Source: Kiritimatiellales bacterium
GTDB lineage: Bacteria > Verrucomicrobiota > Kiritimatiellia > Kiritimatiellales > Pontiellaceae
Assembly (NCBI GenBank): GCA_030630445.1
Contig: DAOVNC010000021.1
Location: 1 to 16,713, forward strand
Reading direction: 5' to 3'
DNA length: 16,713 nucleotides
The notes under the pieces were generated by a model that was not told the DNA's origin, did not search any database, and was given only the letters and a program-made list of their open reading frames with translations. Position 1 is the stretch's first letter. Each line of letters begins with the position of its first letter. Positions 7,262 to 14,835 of the stretch are shown here, piece by piece. Made by a program: the position numbers and the translations under genes.

Positions 7262-8097
7262 ACGTAGAACAGCCTGGTTATCATGTAGCCCAGCACCAGA
7301 ATGACGAGAAACGAGATGATCACCGAACGGCGCGTTGCCTTGCCGACGCCGACCGCGCCCTCGCGCGTCATGAAGCCTTGGTGGCAGGCGACCGTTGTGA
7401 TGACAATGCCAAATACAAAGGCCTTGAAGAGGCCGACATAAAGATCCTTATTGGTCGCGAACTGGGTGGCGTTGTCCATGTAGGCTTGCACCGAAACGCC
7501 AAGTTGCGTTGCGCCCACCACCGCACCGCCCATGATGCCGAGGATGTTCGTGTAGACGGTCAGGATGGGCATCATTACCACCAAGGCCACAAGGCGCGGC
7601 ATAACGAGAAAGCGGTTGGGGTTGATCGACATCACTTCCAGTGCGGCGATCTCTTCCGAGACGGTCATGGTGCCAATCTGCGCGGCAATGGCGGAACCGA
7701 CGCTCGCCGCGATAATCAACCCGGTCATGAAGGGTCCCATTTCGCGGATCATCGAGACCGAGACGGCGGAGCCGATGTAGACCTCCTGCCCGTAGCGGCG
7801 GAGTTCGAGGCCGGTTTGGAGCGCGAGGATCATGCCGGTGAAAAGCGCAACGACGGTGATCACGGCAAGGCTCTTGATTCCGGTGATGTACATCTGCATG
7901 GAGGTTTCGTTCCAACTGCGCTTTGAAAAGACATAGCGGCAGAAACTGGCTGCTTCCAGCAACATGAACATGGCGTGGCCGGTGTCGTGCATCAGTTGGA
8001 GCACCTGGCTTCCAAGGCGCCGGGCCGAATGGGCGGGATAGCGCATATAGTCTATGATGAACTTGCTTATGGTTGCTCCTCGTCGTTGCCAAACCAC
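7258..8097 (-). CDS. mlaE: MlaE-type ABC transporter permease
   Basis: This is a multi-pass inner-membrane protein of the MlaE/YrbE family, 279 residues from this start. Family blocks visible are ITGIKSLAVITVVALFTGMILALQ, FMTGLIIAASVGSAIAAQIGTM, VSEEIAALEVMSINPNRFLVMPR and TREGAVGVGKATRRSV at the C-terminus. The start is uncertain. GTG at 8097 has no clear ribosome site and overlaps the upstream gene by 31 bp. The next ATG is at 8046 without a ribosome site. A good GAGGAG at 8076-8081 sits in front of an in-frame ATA at 8070 that overlaps the upstream TAA. The product is clear; the exact N-terminus is not. Confidence 0.91.
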   Translation of the reverse strand: MVWQRRGATISKFIIDYMRYPAHSARRLGSQVLQLMHDTGHAMFMLLEAASFCRYVFSKRSWNETSMQMYITGIKSLAVITVVALFTGMILALQTGLELRRYGQEVYIGSAVSVSMIREMGPFMTGLIIAASVGSAIAAQIGTMTVSEEIAALEVMSINPNRFLVMPRLVALVVMMPILTVYTNILGIMGGAVVGATQLGVSVQAYMDNATQFATNKDLYVGLFKAFVFGIVITTVACHQGFMTREGAVGVGKATRRSVIISFLVILVLGYMITRLFYV

Positions 8098-9449
8098 ATG
8101 AACAGAAAGCGGTAGCGGCGGCTGTTGTCCATCTTTTTATAACCGACGAACCCTTTGAGCAAGCTCCATTCAAACTGCTCGGGGCTCTTCGTTTGGCGAT
8201 AGAGTCCCCACAGGACGTGGTGGCCAACCTCCCCATTGGTATTTACCCGGCGGTAGAGCGTCCAATACGGTGCCCAGTTGCGCTCAACGCCCGGCGTGTT
8301 GCGCAGCGGCCAAAGCTCCAAGGTTCGGAAGCGCGAATTCCCATGCTTGCGCTCCCAGCTCATCAGCGGCCAGATCTTCCAGTATCTGGAGGAAACATCG
8401 CCCACCTCGTACGTTTTCGTTTTTTGGGTAACCACGTCCGTCTGGTAGGAAAGAAAAGGAACGACAAGGCGACGGTGCTGGATATGGCGCGCGTACTCGG
8501 TCTGGTTGTTCCAAATGAATGGCCAGAGGAAATACTGCCGCGTCAGCGTACCGAGGCTTTTCTTGCCGTAGAGCGGCCAGACAATGCGTTTGTACATTTC
8601 GCCGTCGGCCATCTGGATGAACGGCCACGGCGCGTGGACAATCCACTGCTCGTCGCTGGTCATGTAGCGAAAGAAGGGTGCGACAAGCCAGTAGTTGTCC
8701 GCCTTCTCCGTTTTGACCTGCCCGTAGATGGGAACCAGAATAAAGCCGCCACCGGGATTGCGCTCATTGGTGTATTTGACCGAGGTGTAGATGGGCCACA
8801 GGACAAATTTCTTGTTGTATTCGCCGAACACGCTCGACGTTCCGTAGATTGGCCAGACGCGGAAACGCGCCACCTTCTCCCCCGACGACTTCGAGCCGAT
8901 CGGCCACAGTACCGTCGTCGTACGCACATCGTTCACCTGCGATTTTGCAAAGATGGGAAACAGCACGAACATCATTTTGTCGCGTCCCAAAAACTCGTGG
9001 ATGGTTCCGCCGATGGGGAAGATCGCGAAGTAGCCCTCGCCGTTGGCATCCACTCCCTGGAAATAGAACGGGATCACCCAGTTGCGGTGGCGGTCGTCTT
9101 CCGACGAAAAATCCTGCGAGTAGCCAAAGAAGAGGAAACGGCTGTACTGCTCGTCCTTGAAACCTTTTTTGGTATAGAGCGGCCAGAGATAGTCCTTCCG
9201 CCACCGTTCGGTAGCGGGATCATCGACGTGCGAATAGAACGGCCGCACCGCCAAAAACGACATATCGTTCGTCGCCGATATCTTTTCGTAGACCGGATCC
9301 CAGTCGAACCCTGCCCGAACCGAAACCGCCGAGAGAAGAAAAACCACAGACAGACACAAACAAACACAATGATTCCTCCTTGCGCTCTTGACAATTTTCC
9401 CCTTCGTCCCTCGGGTCTCTGTTCGCTTATCGACATTCACTCTATTCAT
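8067..9449 (-). CDS. Exported WP-repeat protein of unknown function in the Mla/Lol operon
   Basis: I do not recognise this 460-residue protein. A hydrophobic stretch (about 27-46, VCLCLSVVFLLSAVSVRA) after a basic region looks like a signal peptide or anchor. The rest is built of about sixteen repeats of a short strand-like motif, hydrophobic-W/F/V-P-L/I/F-Y/F/G: YLWPLYT, WVIPFYF, AIFPIGG, VLFPIFA, VLWPIGS, RVWPIYG, VLWPIYT, ILVPIYG, IVWPLYG, FLWPFIW, LVVPFLS, KIWPLMS and ELWPLRN, spaced about 15-40 residues. Such regular aromatic strands suggest a beta-rich fold, perhaps a propeller or barrel. It overlaps the permease upstream by 8 bp and mlaE downstream, so a role in lipid or envelope transport is plausible but not shown. 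A strong AAGGAGG lies inside the gene near 9376 without a matching in-frame start. Confidence 0.75.
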   Translation of the reverse strand: MNRVNVDKRTETRGTKGKIVKSARRNHCVCLCLSVVFLLSAVSVRAGFDWDPVYEKISATNDMSFLAVRPFYSHVDDPATERWRKDYLWPLYTKKGFKDEQYSRFLFFGYSQDFSSEDDRHRNWVIPFYFQGVDANGEGYFAIFPIGGTIHEFLGRDKMMFVLFPIFAKSQVNDVRTTTVLWPIGSKSSGEKVARFRVWPIYGTSSVFGEYNKKFVLWPIYTSVKYTNERNPGGGFILVPIYGQVKTEKADNYWLVAPFFRYMTSDEQWIVHAPWPFIQMADGEMYKRIVWPLYGKKSLGTLTRQYFLWPFIWNNQTEYARHIQHRRLVVPFLSYQTDVVTQKTKTYEVGDVSSRYWKIWPLMSWERKHGNSRFRTLELWPLRNTPGVERNWAPYWTLYRRVNTNGEVGHHVLWGLYRQTKSPEQFEWSLLKGFVGYKKMDNSRRYRFLFMWFGNDEEQP

Positions 9450-10704
9450 ACCTCAGCGCATCGACCGGTTCCATCTTCGCGGCGCGCCAAGCCGGAAGGA
9501 TACCGGCGAGGGTGCTAAAAACCATCACGATAAGGCACACCGCCAGCACGTCGCTGGGCGTGGTGCGCGAAGGCATTTCGGTGAACTGGTAGAATTGCGC
9601 CGACATCAGATTCGGGTTGAACCGCCGCAAAAAGCCGAGGACGACATCGAGGTTGGCGGAAACCCACCCCCCCATCGCTACACCAAAGATACAGCCGAAA
9701 AGCCCCTGAACCGAACCGAGCAGGAAAAAGATACCCACCACCTTGCCGGAGGAAAACCCGAGGGCCTTGAGCAACCCAATCTCACGGGTTTTCTGGACAC
9801 AGAGAGTGATGAGCGTGTTGGTTACGCTCATGGTGGCCACGAGCGAAATTCCACACAGCAGGATAAACATCATGTCCTTCTCCACCCTCAGTGTGCTGAG
9901 CATGTTTTGGTGGATCTCCATCCAGGTCTGGGCGCGAAGGTGCCGCAACCAGCCCAACTCGGCGTGTTCGCGGGAAGCCTCTCCCAGTCTAGCCATTATT
10001 TTCTCGCGGGTCTCCCCCGCGCGGAAGGGATCGTCCGTGATAATCCGCAGGGTCTGCACACCCCGCTCCATGGCAAAAACGTCGCGGGCGGTGGGCAGCG
10101 AGGAAATCATGAACTGCGAATCAATATCGTACATGTCGACCGAAAAGATACCGGACACCGTCAACTCGGCAGGCAGGCGCAACTCGTCCTCGCTCACAAA
10201 GCACTGTGGCGAATAGACCGTCAACCGATCCCCCACCCAAACACCCAGGTTCATCGCCAGCCGGTTTCCCACCACCACGGTTTCATCGTCCAGCGGCAGG
10301 GAGCCTGCCACCAAGAACGATCCCACATCCGAGATGTCCTTTTCGAGTTCCGGATCGATTCCGCGCAACATCGCCGTAACCGCTTGGCCGTGGCGGGTCA
10401 TCATCACAAAGCCCTCCACCGCCGGGGCGGCGGCCTTCACCTCGGGAATATCATCCAGCAACTCCAGCACCGGGCCGGGCGCAAAGGTGGACTGCCCGCG
10501 CGCACCGAGCTGGATATGCGAGTCGAGCTTGATCATGTGCTCCTTGTGCACATCGTCGAACCCCGTCATCACCGACAGCACCACGATAAGCACGGAAACA
10601 CCCAGTGAAATTCCCAGCATGGTCAGCACCGTAATAACCGACACCATGGACCGCTTGGGTTTCAGATATTTAACCGCCAGAAACAATGAAAAAGGCAACT
10701 TCAT
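9442..10704 (-). CDS. LolC/LolE-type lipoprotein-releasing ABC transporter permease
   Basis: This is a 420-residue inner-membrane protein with the LolC/E (FtsX-like) layout: one N-terminal helix (SMVSVITVLTMLGISLGVSV then LIVVLSVMTGF), a large periplasmic domain, and three C-terminal helices (MMFILLCGISLVATMSVTN; VVGIFFLLGSVQGLFGCIFG; VLAVCLIVMVFSTLAGILPA), ending with AAKMEPVDALRYE, the typical family ending. I chose ATG 10704 over the upstream TTG at 10758 because GGAGGG lies just ahead and MKLPFSLFLAVKYL matches the usual family N-terminus. No LolD ATPase gene is visible here, so it must be encoded elsewhere. LolC versus LolE cannot be decided. It is the first gene of the minus-strand operon. 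Confidence 0.9.
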   Translation of the reverse strand: MKLPFSLFLAVKYLKPKRSMVSVITVLTMLGISLGVSVLIVVLSVMTGFDDVHKEHMIKLDSHIQLGARGQSTFAPGPVLELLDDIPEVKAAAPAVEGFVMMTRHGQAVTAMLRGIDPELEKDISDVGSFLVAGSLPLDDETVVVGNRLAMNLGVWVGDRLTVYSPQCFVSEDELRLPAELTVSGIFSVDMYDIDSQFMISSLPTARDVFAMERGVQTLRIITDDPFRAGETREKIMARLGEASREHAELGWLRHLRAQTWMEIHQNMLSTLRVEKDMMFILLCGISLVATMSVTNTLITLCVQKTREIGLLKALGFSSGKVVGIFFLLGSVQGLFGCIFGVAMGGWVSANLDVVLGFLRRFNPNLMSAQFYQFTEMPSRTTPSDVLAVCLIVMVFSTLAGILPAWRAAKMEPVDALRYE

Positions 10705-10783
10705 GGACCCTCCAAATAAATCAGCCGTTGATTTTGTCAGACCCGTGCCAGAAAGCAACTTTTTCCATGATTAGAAGATTTCA

Positions 10784-10821
10784 GTCACGCATAAACTCAC
10801 GATCATGAGTTTATGCGTGAC
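10784..10821. repeat. Perfect 16-bp inverted repeat in a divergent promoter region
   Basis: The arms GTCACGCATAAACTCA (10784-10799) and TGAGTTTATGCGTGAC (10806-10821) are exact reverse complements with a 6-nt centre. The element lies 80 bp from the permease start (minus) and 58 bp from the start of the transglutaminase-like gene (plus). No T-tract follows on either strand, and both genes point away, so a terminator is unlikely. It could be an operator for a dimeric regulator, a REP-like unit or a cruciform; sequence alone does not decide. Confidence 0.8.
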
Positions 10822-10879
10822 AGCCATATTCTGCCAATGTTTGCTTTTAAATAGGTACAAGGACTCTACAATTCGCGAT

Positions 10880-12607
10880 ATGAAACCCTATCCGGAAATC
10901 CCCGCCGAAGATCTTGAAAAATATTCCTCCGCCATCTCGCTTTCCGACATGGAAATCTTTGTCTTCCCGGAGCTACTCTACAGCCTCGTGCTCGCCAATA
11001 TCATGTCGCCGCGCATCTGGGACTGGAAGAAGCACGACTGGTTCCGCAAGCTCGACACCATGAAGCCCTACAAAAAAATCCAGCGGCTCAAGCAGTTCAT
11101 CATCGACCACTATGAGTTCAACCTCGATCTCGATACATGGGGCCTGACCACAAAGGAGGCCGAGATGAAACGTTTCGCGCCCTTCATGGATGAAAAAACC
11201 ATTGGGCAGAGCAACGCGCTCTTTGGCTACGAGGGCGACAAACACTATTTCTCCCTTGATATCCGCAAGCACTTCGGACTCGATAAATACACCACCAACA
11301 TTATCCCCTACTGGAAGACCGAAACCCTCGAAGCCATGGATGCTTTTAAATTTAAGGAGAACTACCGCGCCGGTGCCGGCGAATGCGTATCGCTCTCCAC
11401 CCTCTACGCCGCCGCGCTCTTTATCGTTTGCGACATCCCGCTCGAAGACATCTTCCTGCTCGCCACCCCGCTGCACTCGCAGAACTTTGTGGCAATCAAC
11501 GACGGGCTGCTCACCAACAACCGCCGGCTTGTCACCAAGAATATGTGGTTCAACGGCACCGACCTCACCGCCCGGGCGCAGCGCGCCCTGCGCCACGAAC
11601 AGATCACCATCGTGGCCCACAACACCGGCTACATCCACACCGTCTACCCCGAAGCCACCATCGCACCCGAAAATTTCGAGCAATTCCGTCAAAAACTCGA
11701 CGCCTTCACCACCACCGAAATCACCTACGAAATCCTTGCCAACTTCCTGCGCGACCGCTCCGAATACCAAAAATGTTTCCAGATCAAATATGTGCGCCAC
11801 GGCAAGGAGCAATACCTCCCCATCGAACGTGTCTTCGCCTACGAGCACGGCAGCCCCTACAAGGTGTCCGACCTCGCCACACGCGACAAGCTCCTCGACC
11901 AGATTGACGAATACGACTTCTACGCCGACCCCATCCCCGAGCGCATCCAGATCAACAAGCTAAGCGACTATCTCAAAAACAATCCCATCAGCCATTTTGA
12001 TAAAGCGAACATGAAAGCTCTCGCCGAAAAGATCGATTGCACCGGCGACATGGACCGCAAGATGACCGTCCTCGAAGGCCTCGTCGACTTCATCCACCTC
12101 GACCCCGAACTCCCCGATATCGAAAGCAAGCAGTTCAACGGTCCCGGCCCCATCGCACTCCAACCCGGCATGCAGCGCGAAGAAATCATCGAATACCTAG
12201 AATCCATCCGTGCTGCCCACCGCGTTGCCGACCTCGCCTTCTACGCCAGCCGCGACCTCGCCGCCACCGACTGGCAGCCCTTCCTTAAAGCCGCGTTCGA
12301 ACGCAACCCCGTCTGCATCGAGGAAACCAAGGGACTTTCCGACGACGCGCTTCTCCAGACCCTGGAAAAACTACCCAACGAATCCATCTACGACGGCACC
12401 CGTATCGCCCAACCCGACGAAGTCTGGAACTTCCAGCGCGGCGACGGCCTCGAACGCGCCATCACCCTCGCCACCATTTGGCGCGCCCGCCACCCCGGCG
12501 ACGCCATCCAGCTCAACGCCAGCAGCAACGGCATTGCTCTCCATCTCGGCGGAAAAGAACTCCACCTCCCCTCCGGCAAAGGCTTGGAAAAGCAGATCGA
12601 TCTATAA
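10880..12607 (+). CDS. Large transglutaminase-like protein of unknown role
   Basis: The protein has 575 residues from ATG 10880. It has no signal peptide or membrane segment and is probably cytoplasmic. The block RAGAGECVSLSTLYAAALF (C169) followed by LLATPLHSQNFVAIND (H199, D208) has the Cys-His-Asp order of the transglutaminase-like (papain-fold) superfamily, so a cysteine hydrolase or transferase activity is plausible. Substrate and pathway are unknown. I set the start at 10880 (MKPYPEIP) because the upstream ATG at 10805 lies inside the inverted repeat and adds an unconvincing N-terminus. No ribosome site precedes ATG 10880, but a -10-like TACAAT at 10867-10872 would place transcription initiation nearly on the ATG. 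The gene ends just before a clear terminator. Confidence 0.7.
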   Translation: MKPYPEIPAEDLEKYSSAISLSDMEIFVFPELLYSLVLANIMSPRIWDWKKHDWFRKLDTMKPYKKIQRLKQFIIDHYEFNLDLDTWGLTTKEAEMKRFAPFMDEKTIGQSNALFGYEGDKHYFSLDIRKHFGLDKYTTNIIPYWKTETLEAMDAFKFKENYRAGAGECVSLSTLYAAALFIVCDIPLEDIFLLATPLHSQNFVAINDGLLTNNRRLVTKNMWFNGTDLTARAQRALRHEQITIVAHNTGYIHTVYPEATIAPENFEQFRQKLDAFTTTEITYEILANFLRDRSEYQKCFQIKYVRHGKEQYLPIERVFAYEHGSPYKVSDLATRDKLLDQIDEYDFYADPIPERIQINKLSDYLKNNPISHFDKANMKALAEKIDCTGDMDRKMTVLEGLVDFIHLDPELPDIESKQFNGPGPIALQPGMQREEIIEYLESIRAAHRVADLAFYASRDLAATDWQPFLKAAFERNPVCIEETKGLSDDALLQTLEKLPNESIYDGTRIAQPDEVWNFQRGDGLERAITLATIWRARHPGDAIQLNASSNGIALHLGGKELHLPSGKGLEKQIDL

Positions 12608-12623
12608 GCCGTCCGTTCCGCCC

Positions 12624-12662
12624 AAAAGAAAAACCCCCGACCGCATTGCGAACCGGGGGTTT
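12624..12662 (-). terminator. Bidirectional intrinsic terminator
   Basis: The 9-bp stem AAACCCCCG (12631-12639) pairs with CGGGGGTTT (12654-12662). On the minus strand it is followed by TTTTTCTTTT, a classic U-tract just downstream of the tRNA-Phe fragment, so it was probably the terminator of the original tRNA gene. In the plus direction it follows the transglutaminase-like gene by about 23 bp and may terminate that as well. Confidence 0.85.
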
Positions 12663-12666
12663 AAAA

Positions 12667-12717
12667 TGGTGGCGACTCCCAGAATTGAACTGGGGACACG
12701 CGGATTTTCAATCCGCT
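12667..12717 (-). other. 3' fragment of tRNA-Phe(GAA): probable attL
   Basis: On the minus strand this reads as tRNA positions 26-76: anticodon arm GCGGA / TTGAAAA / TCCGC with anticodon GAA, variable GTGTC, T arm CCCAG / TTCAATT / CTGGG, 3' acceptor strand AGTCGCC, A73 and encoded CCA. The bases that should hold the D arm and 5' acceptor strand (above 12717) bear no resemblance to tRNA. A tyrosine integrase gene starts 141 bp away. This is the usual footprint of integration into the 3' half of a tRNA gene. The fragment cannot be a working tRNA. Confidence 0.85.
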
Positions 12718-12770
12718 GATCCATATCCAATATTATGCTTCTATCATTGGTTATTATCGAACCGTAGAAC

Positions 12771-12800
12771 TTCACGATGTAATTAATATGTTATTATGAT
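12771..12800 (+). promoter_or_regulatory. Possible integrase promoter
   Basis: TTCACG at 12771-12776 (4 of 6 matches to the -35 consensus) and TATGAT at 12795-12800 (5 of 6 to the -10) are 18 bp apart in the AT-rich segment between attL and the integrase. The same segment may hold integrase arm sites. Weak evidence. Confidence 0.35.
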
Positions 12801-12857
12801 AGACATCGACACGCCTATTTTGCATCATCTTTCCACATCAAAGGAAAGGAGGACATC

Positions 12858-14081
12858 ATGGCCGGAAGAAAGAGAAATCCAAAAGCAAAGATTGCAGAAG
12901 ACGGATATGAGTATCGCGACGGCTTCTTGATTCGTCGGATCGAAACCACGGCGGGCATTCGCTACCAAACTGATCTTGGAAAACAGGGAGGGAAGTATGT
13001 ACGCCGATCCTTCAAGACCCTGAACGAGGCGAGAGGTTGCGCACGCAGCCGAAAGGTGGAACTGGAACAACACGGCCACAAGGCCAAGAGCCTAAGCGAC
13101 TCCCAGCGACTTGATTCAGTTGAAGCACTCGATACTCTCAAGGAGTTCGGAACAACCCTGCGAGCTGCCGCCGCATTCTACGCCAAGCACCACAAGGAGG
13201 TTGACCACCGTAACGGTGTCGGGCATCTGATCGAGGCATATCTAAAGGAGCAAGCCAAACGGGTCGAGGTCGGCACGTTGCGCCCTCGGACACACGAAGA
13301 CACCACAAAGCGGTTGAAGCCCCTGAAAGAGACCCTTGGGCACCTTGCGATTGATGCTGTTGACACCGAGGACATCAGAGAGCTACTGGAAGGCTACAAG
13401 CCCCTGAATGCGTCCAACTACAAGCGATACATTTCCATGTTCTTCCGCTGGGCGAACAAAAAGAAACTAGTGAAAGGGAATCCCGTTGACGGACTCGATC
13501 CTATCCCCCTCGATAACGATGCACCGGAAATCTACAGCCCCAAGCAGGTCAAAGCCATTATGGGAGCCTGCATTGACGGCGATAAACCCCGCAAGGAAAT
13601 GCTCCCCTATTTCGCATTGGCTTTCTTCGGCGGGATCCGCCCTGATGAAATAAAACGGCTGGGATGGGGAGACATCGACCTCGAAGAAGGCGTTATCCAC
13701 ATCCGCGCCGCCGTGTCCAAGACCAGAACCGCCCGCTTTCTCGAAATGCCCAGAAACCTTCGCCAATGGCTTGCCACCTGCCCAGACAGAACCGGACTGG
13801 TGTTCCCATGGTCGGAGACCTCTTGCAGACGCTGGAGAGCCGAAGCCTACAAAACCGCTGGCGTGCCATCAATCCAAGACGGCGCGCGGCACAGTATGGC
13901 AACCTACTACCTTGCGCTTCATGGGCGCGATGAAACCACCGAACTGCTAGGCCACTCCGACAAGGTTCTGTTTCGGCATTACAAAGGCTTGGTGAAAGGC
14001 CGCAAAACCAAAGCACGGGATTATTTTTCCATAACCCCGGACAAGGGAGCCAAGATCATCCAACTCCAGCAGGCCGTATAA
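12858..14081 (+). CDS. Tyrosine recombinase (integrase) of the tRNA-Phe element
   Basis: This 407-residue site-specific recombinase should insert and excise the element at tRNA-Phe. An N-terminal DNA-binding part and a SAM-like core-binding domain (about 117-215) precede the catalytic domain. Catalytic residues visible are R261 in GGIRPDEIKRL, K288 in AVSKTRT, R344 in DGARHSMATYY, H366 in LLGHS and nucleophile Y375 in RHYKGL. The first box-II position is Asp (DGAR) rather than His (HxxR), a variation I believe is common in this integrase group. A strong AAGGAGG (12846-12852) precedes the ATG. It reads away from attL into the element. Confidence 0.94.
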   Translation: MAGRKRNPKAKIAEDGYEYRDGFLIRRIETTAGIRYQTDLGKQGGKYVRRSFKTLNEARGCARSRKVELEQHGHKAKSLSDSQRLDSVEALDTLKEFGTTLRAAAAFYAKHHKEVDHRNGVGHLIEAYLKEQAKRVEVGTLRPRTHEDTTKRLKPLKETLGHLAIDAVDTEDIRELLEGYKPLNASNYKRYISMFFRWANKKKLVKGNPVDGLDPIPLDNDAPEIYSPKQVKAIMGACIDGDKPRKEMLPYFALAFFGGIRPDEIKRLGWGDIDLEEGVIHIRAAVSKTRTARFLEMPRNLRQWLATCPDRTGLVFPWSETSCRRWRAEAYKTAGVPSIQDGARHSMATYYLALHGRDETTELLGHSDKVLFRHYKGLVKGRKTKARDYFSITPDKGAKIIQLQQAV

Positions 14082-14113
14082 TTGGCTTGCCTTAATATGT
14101 CAGATGAGACATA
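14077..14113 (+). promoter_or_regulatory. Candidate promoter and operator of the toxin-antitoxin pair
   Basis: A perfect -10 hexamer TATAAT (14077-14082) overlaps the integrase stop codon, without a good -35. Fourteen bases downstream is the inverted repeat TATGTC / 6 nt / GACATA (14096-14113), directly before the toxin ribosome site. HigA-type antitoxins usually bind such palindromes to repress their own operon, so this is the natural operator candidate. Confidence 0.45.
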
Positions 14114-14124
14114 AAGGCGGCGTT

Positions 14125-14457
14125 ATGAGAACAGAACACAGACCGCTCATATGGTTGAGGGGCGAAGTCAAAACCCCACCGTTCAGCAAGGATGCCCGCA
14201 TTGAAGCAGGAAGCCTCTTGCGGGACTTGCAGGAAGGTATGAAGTTGAGCCTCCCCCACTCCCGCCCGATGCCATCAATCGGCAGAAGGTGCCACGAATT
14301 AAGGATCACAGATAAAAACTCGATATGGCGAATCATCTACCGAATCGACACCGACGCAATCGTGATTGCCGAAGTGTTCAAAAAGAAAACACAGCAGACC
14401 CCGAAACAAGTGATTGACGACAGCAAGCGACGGCTAAAGCTGTACGACCAGATTTAA
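14125..14457 (+). CDS. higB: HigB/RelE-like toxin (phage Gp49-like family)
   Basis: This 110-residue protein has the Gp49-like/HigB pattern: RPLIWLRGEVKTPPFS at the N-terminus, AGSLLRDLQEGMKLSLPHS, then MPSIG, HELRI, WRIIYRIDTDAIVIAEVFKKKTQQTP and a basic C-terminal helix. Family members are ribosome-dependent mRNA endonucleases. ATG 14125 is preferred over ATG 14104 because AAAGGCGG lies 5-11 nt ahead of it, whereas 14104 falls inside the candidate operator. The gene precedes its antitoxin, the order usual for higBA. Confidence 0.88.
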   Translation: MRTEHRPLIWLRGEVKTPPFSKDARIEAGSLLRDLQEGMKLSLPHSRPMPSIGRRCHELRITDKNSIWRIIYRIDTDAIVIAEVFKKKTQQTPKQVIDDSKRRLKLYDQI

Positions 14458-14469
14458 AAGGAGAGCATC

Positions 14470-14775
14470 ATGAATGCCGCAAAGAAAAAGAAACTCGAAG
14501 CCGCAGGTTTCACCGTTGGCGACGCGCAGGAATTCCTTGGCCTCACCGATGAAGAAATGGCCTACATTGAAATCAAGCGATCCCTGAGCCAGTACCTTCA
14601 AGAACGGCGCAAGACGCAGAAGCTGACCCAGACCCAAGCCGCCAAGCTCTTGAAGACCAGCCAAAGCCGCTTTGCCAAAATGGAGCACGCAGAAAAGACC
14701 GTTTCCATCGACCTTCTTGTCCGCGCAAACCTTGCCCTAGGCGCAACCCCGCGCGAACTCAAGCACGCTTTTTAG
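14470..14775 (+). CDS. higA: HigA-like antitoxin with XRE helix-turn-helix
   Basis: This 101-residue protein starts 12 bp after the toxin, with AAGGAG 6 nt before the ATG. The C-terminal half holds an XRE-type HTH: LSQYLQERRKTQKLTQTQAA, KLLKTSQSRFAKMEH, then SIDLLVRANLALG. The first 45 residues (FTVGDAQEFLGLTDEEMAYIE) resemble those of HTH_37-type antitoxins paired with Gp49-like toxins. It probably neutralises the toxin and represses the pair. Confidence 0.9.
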   Translation: MNAAKKKKLEAAGFTVGDAQEFLGLTDEEMAYIEIKRSLSQYLQERRKTQKLTQTQAAKLLKTSQSRFAKMEHAEKTVSIDLLVRANLALGATPRELKHAF

Positions 14776-14835
14776 CGGAGCTCAACCCCACCCACAAAGC
14801 GACAGACGCACGGAACACAGCAAGGACGCGTGAAT

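Noticed and set aside
8073..10608. Long open frames on the plus strand (8073-9518 and 9388-10608)
   Set aside because: They lie antisense to the WP-repeat and Lol permease genes, which have family motifs, membrane segments and overlapping operon layout. The antisense translations are rich in Arg, His and Pro, as expected of shadows in GC-rich DNA.
10805..10880. Start of the transglutaminase-like gene at ATG 10805
   Set aside because: That ATG is inside the loop and arm of the perfect inverted repeat, has no ribosome site, and the extra 25 residues look non-coding.
10973..11848. Minus-strand open frame of 291 codons
   Set aside because: It is antisense to the transglutaminase-like gene, has no ribosome site or recognisable motif, and its composition is that of a shadow frame.
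12667..12857. tRNA-Phe interrupted by a group I intron
   Set aside because: The break is at position 26, not in the anticodon loop where such introns sit, and the following gene is a tyrosine integrase.
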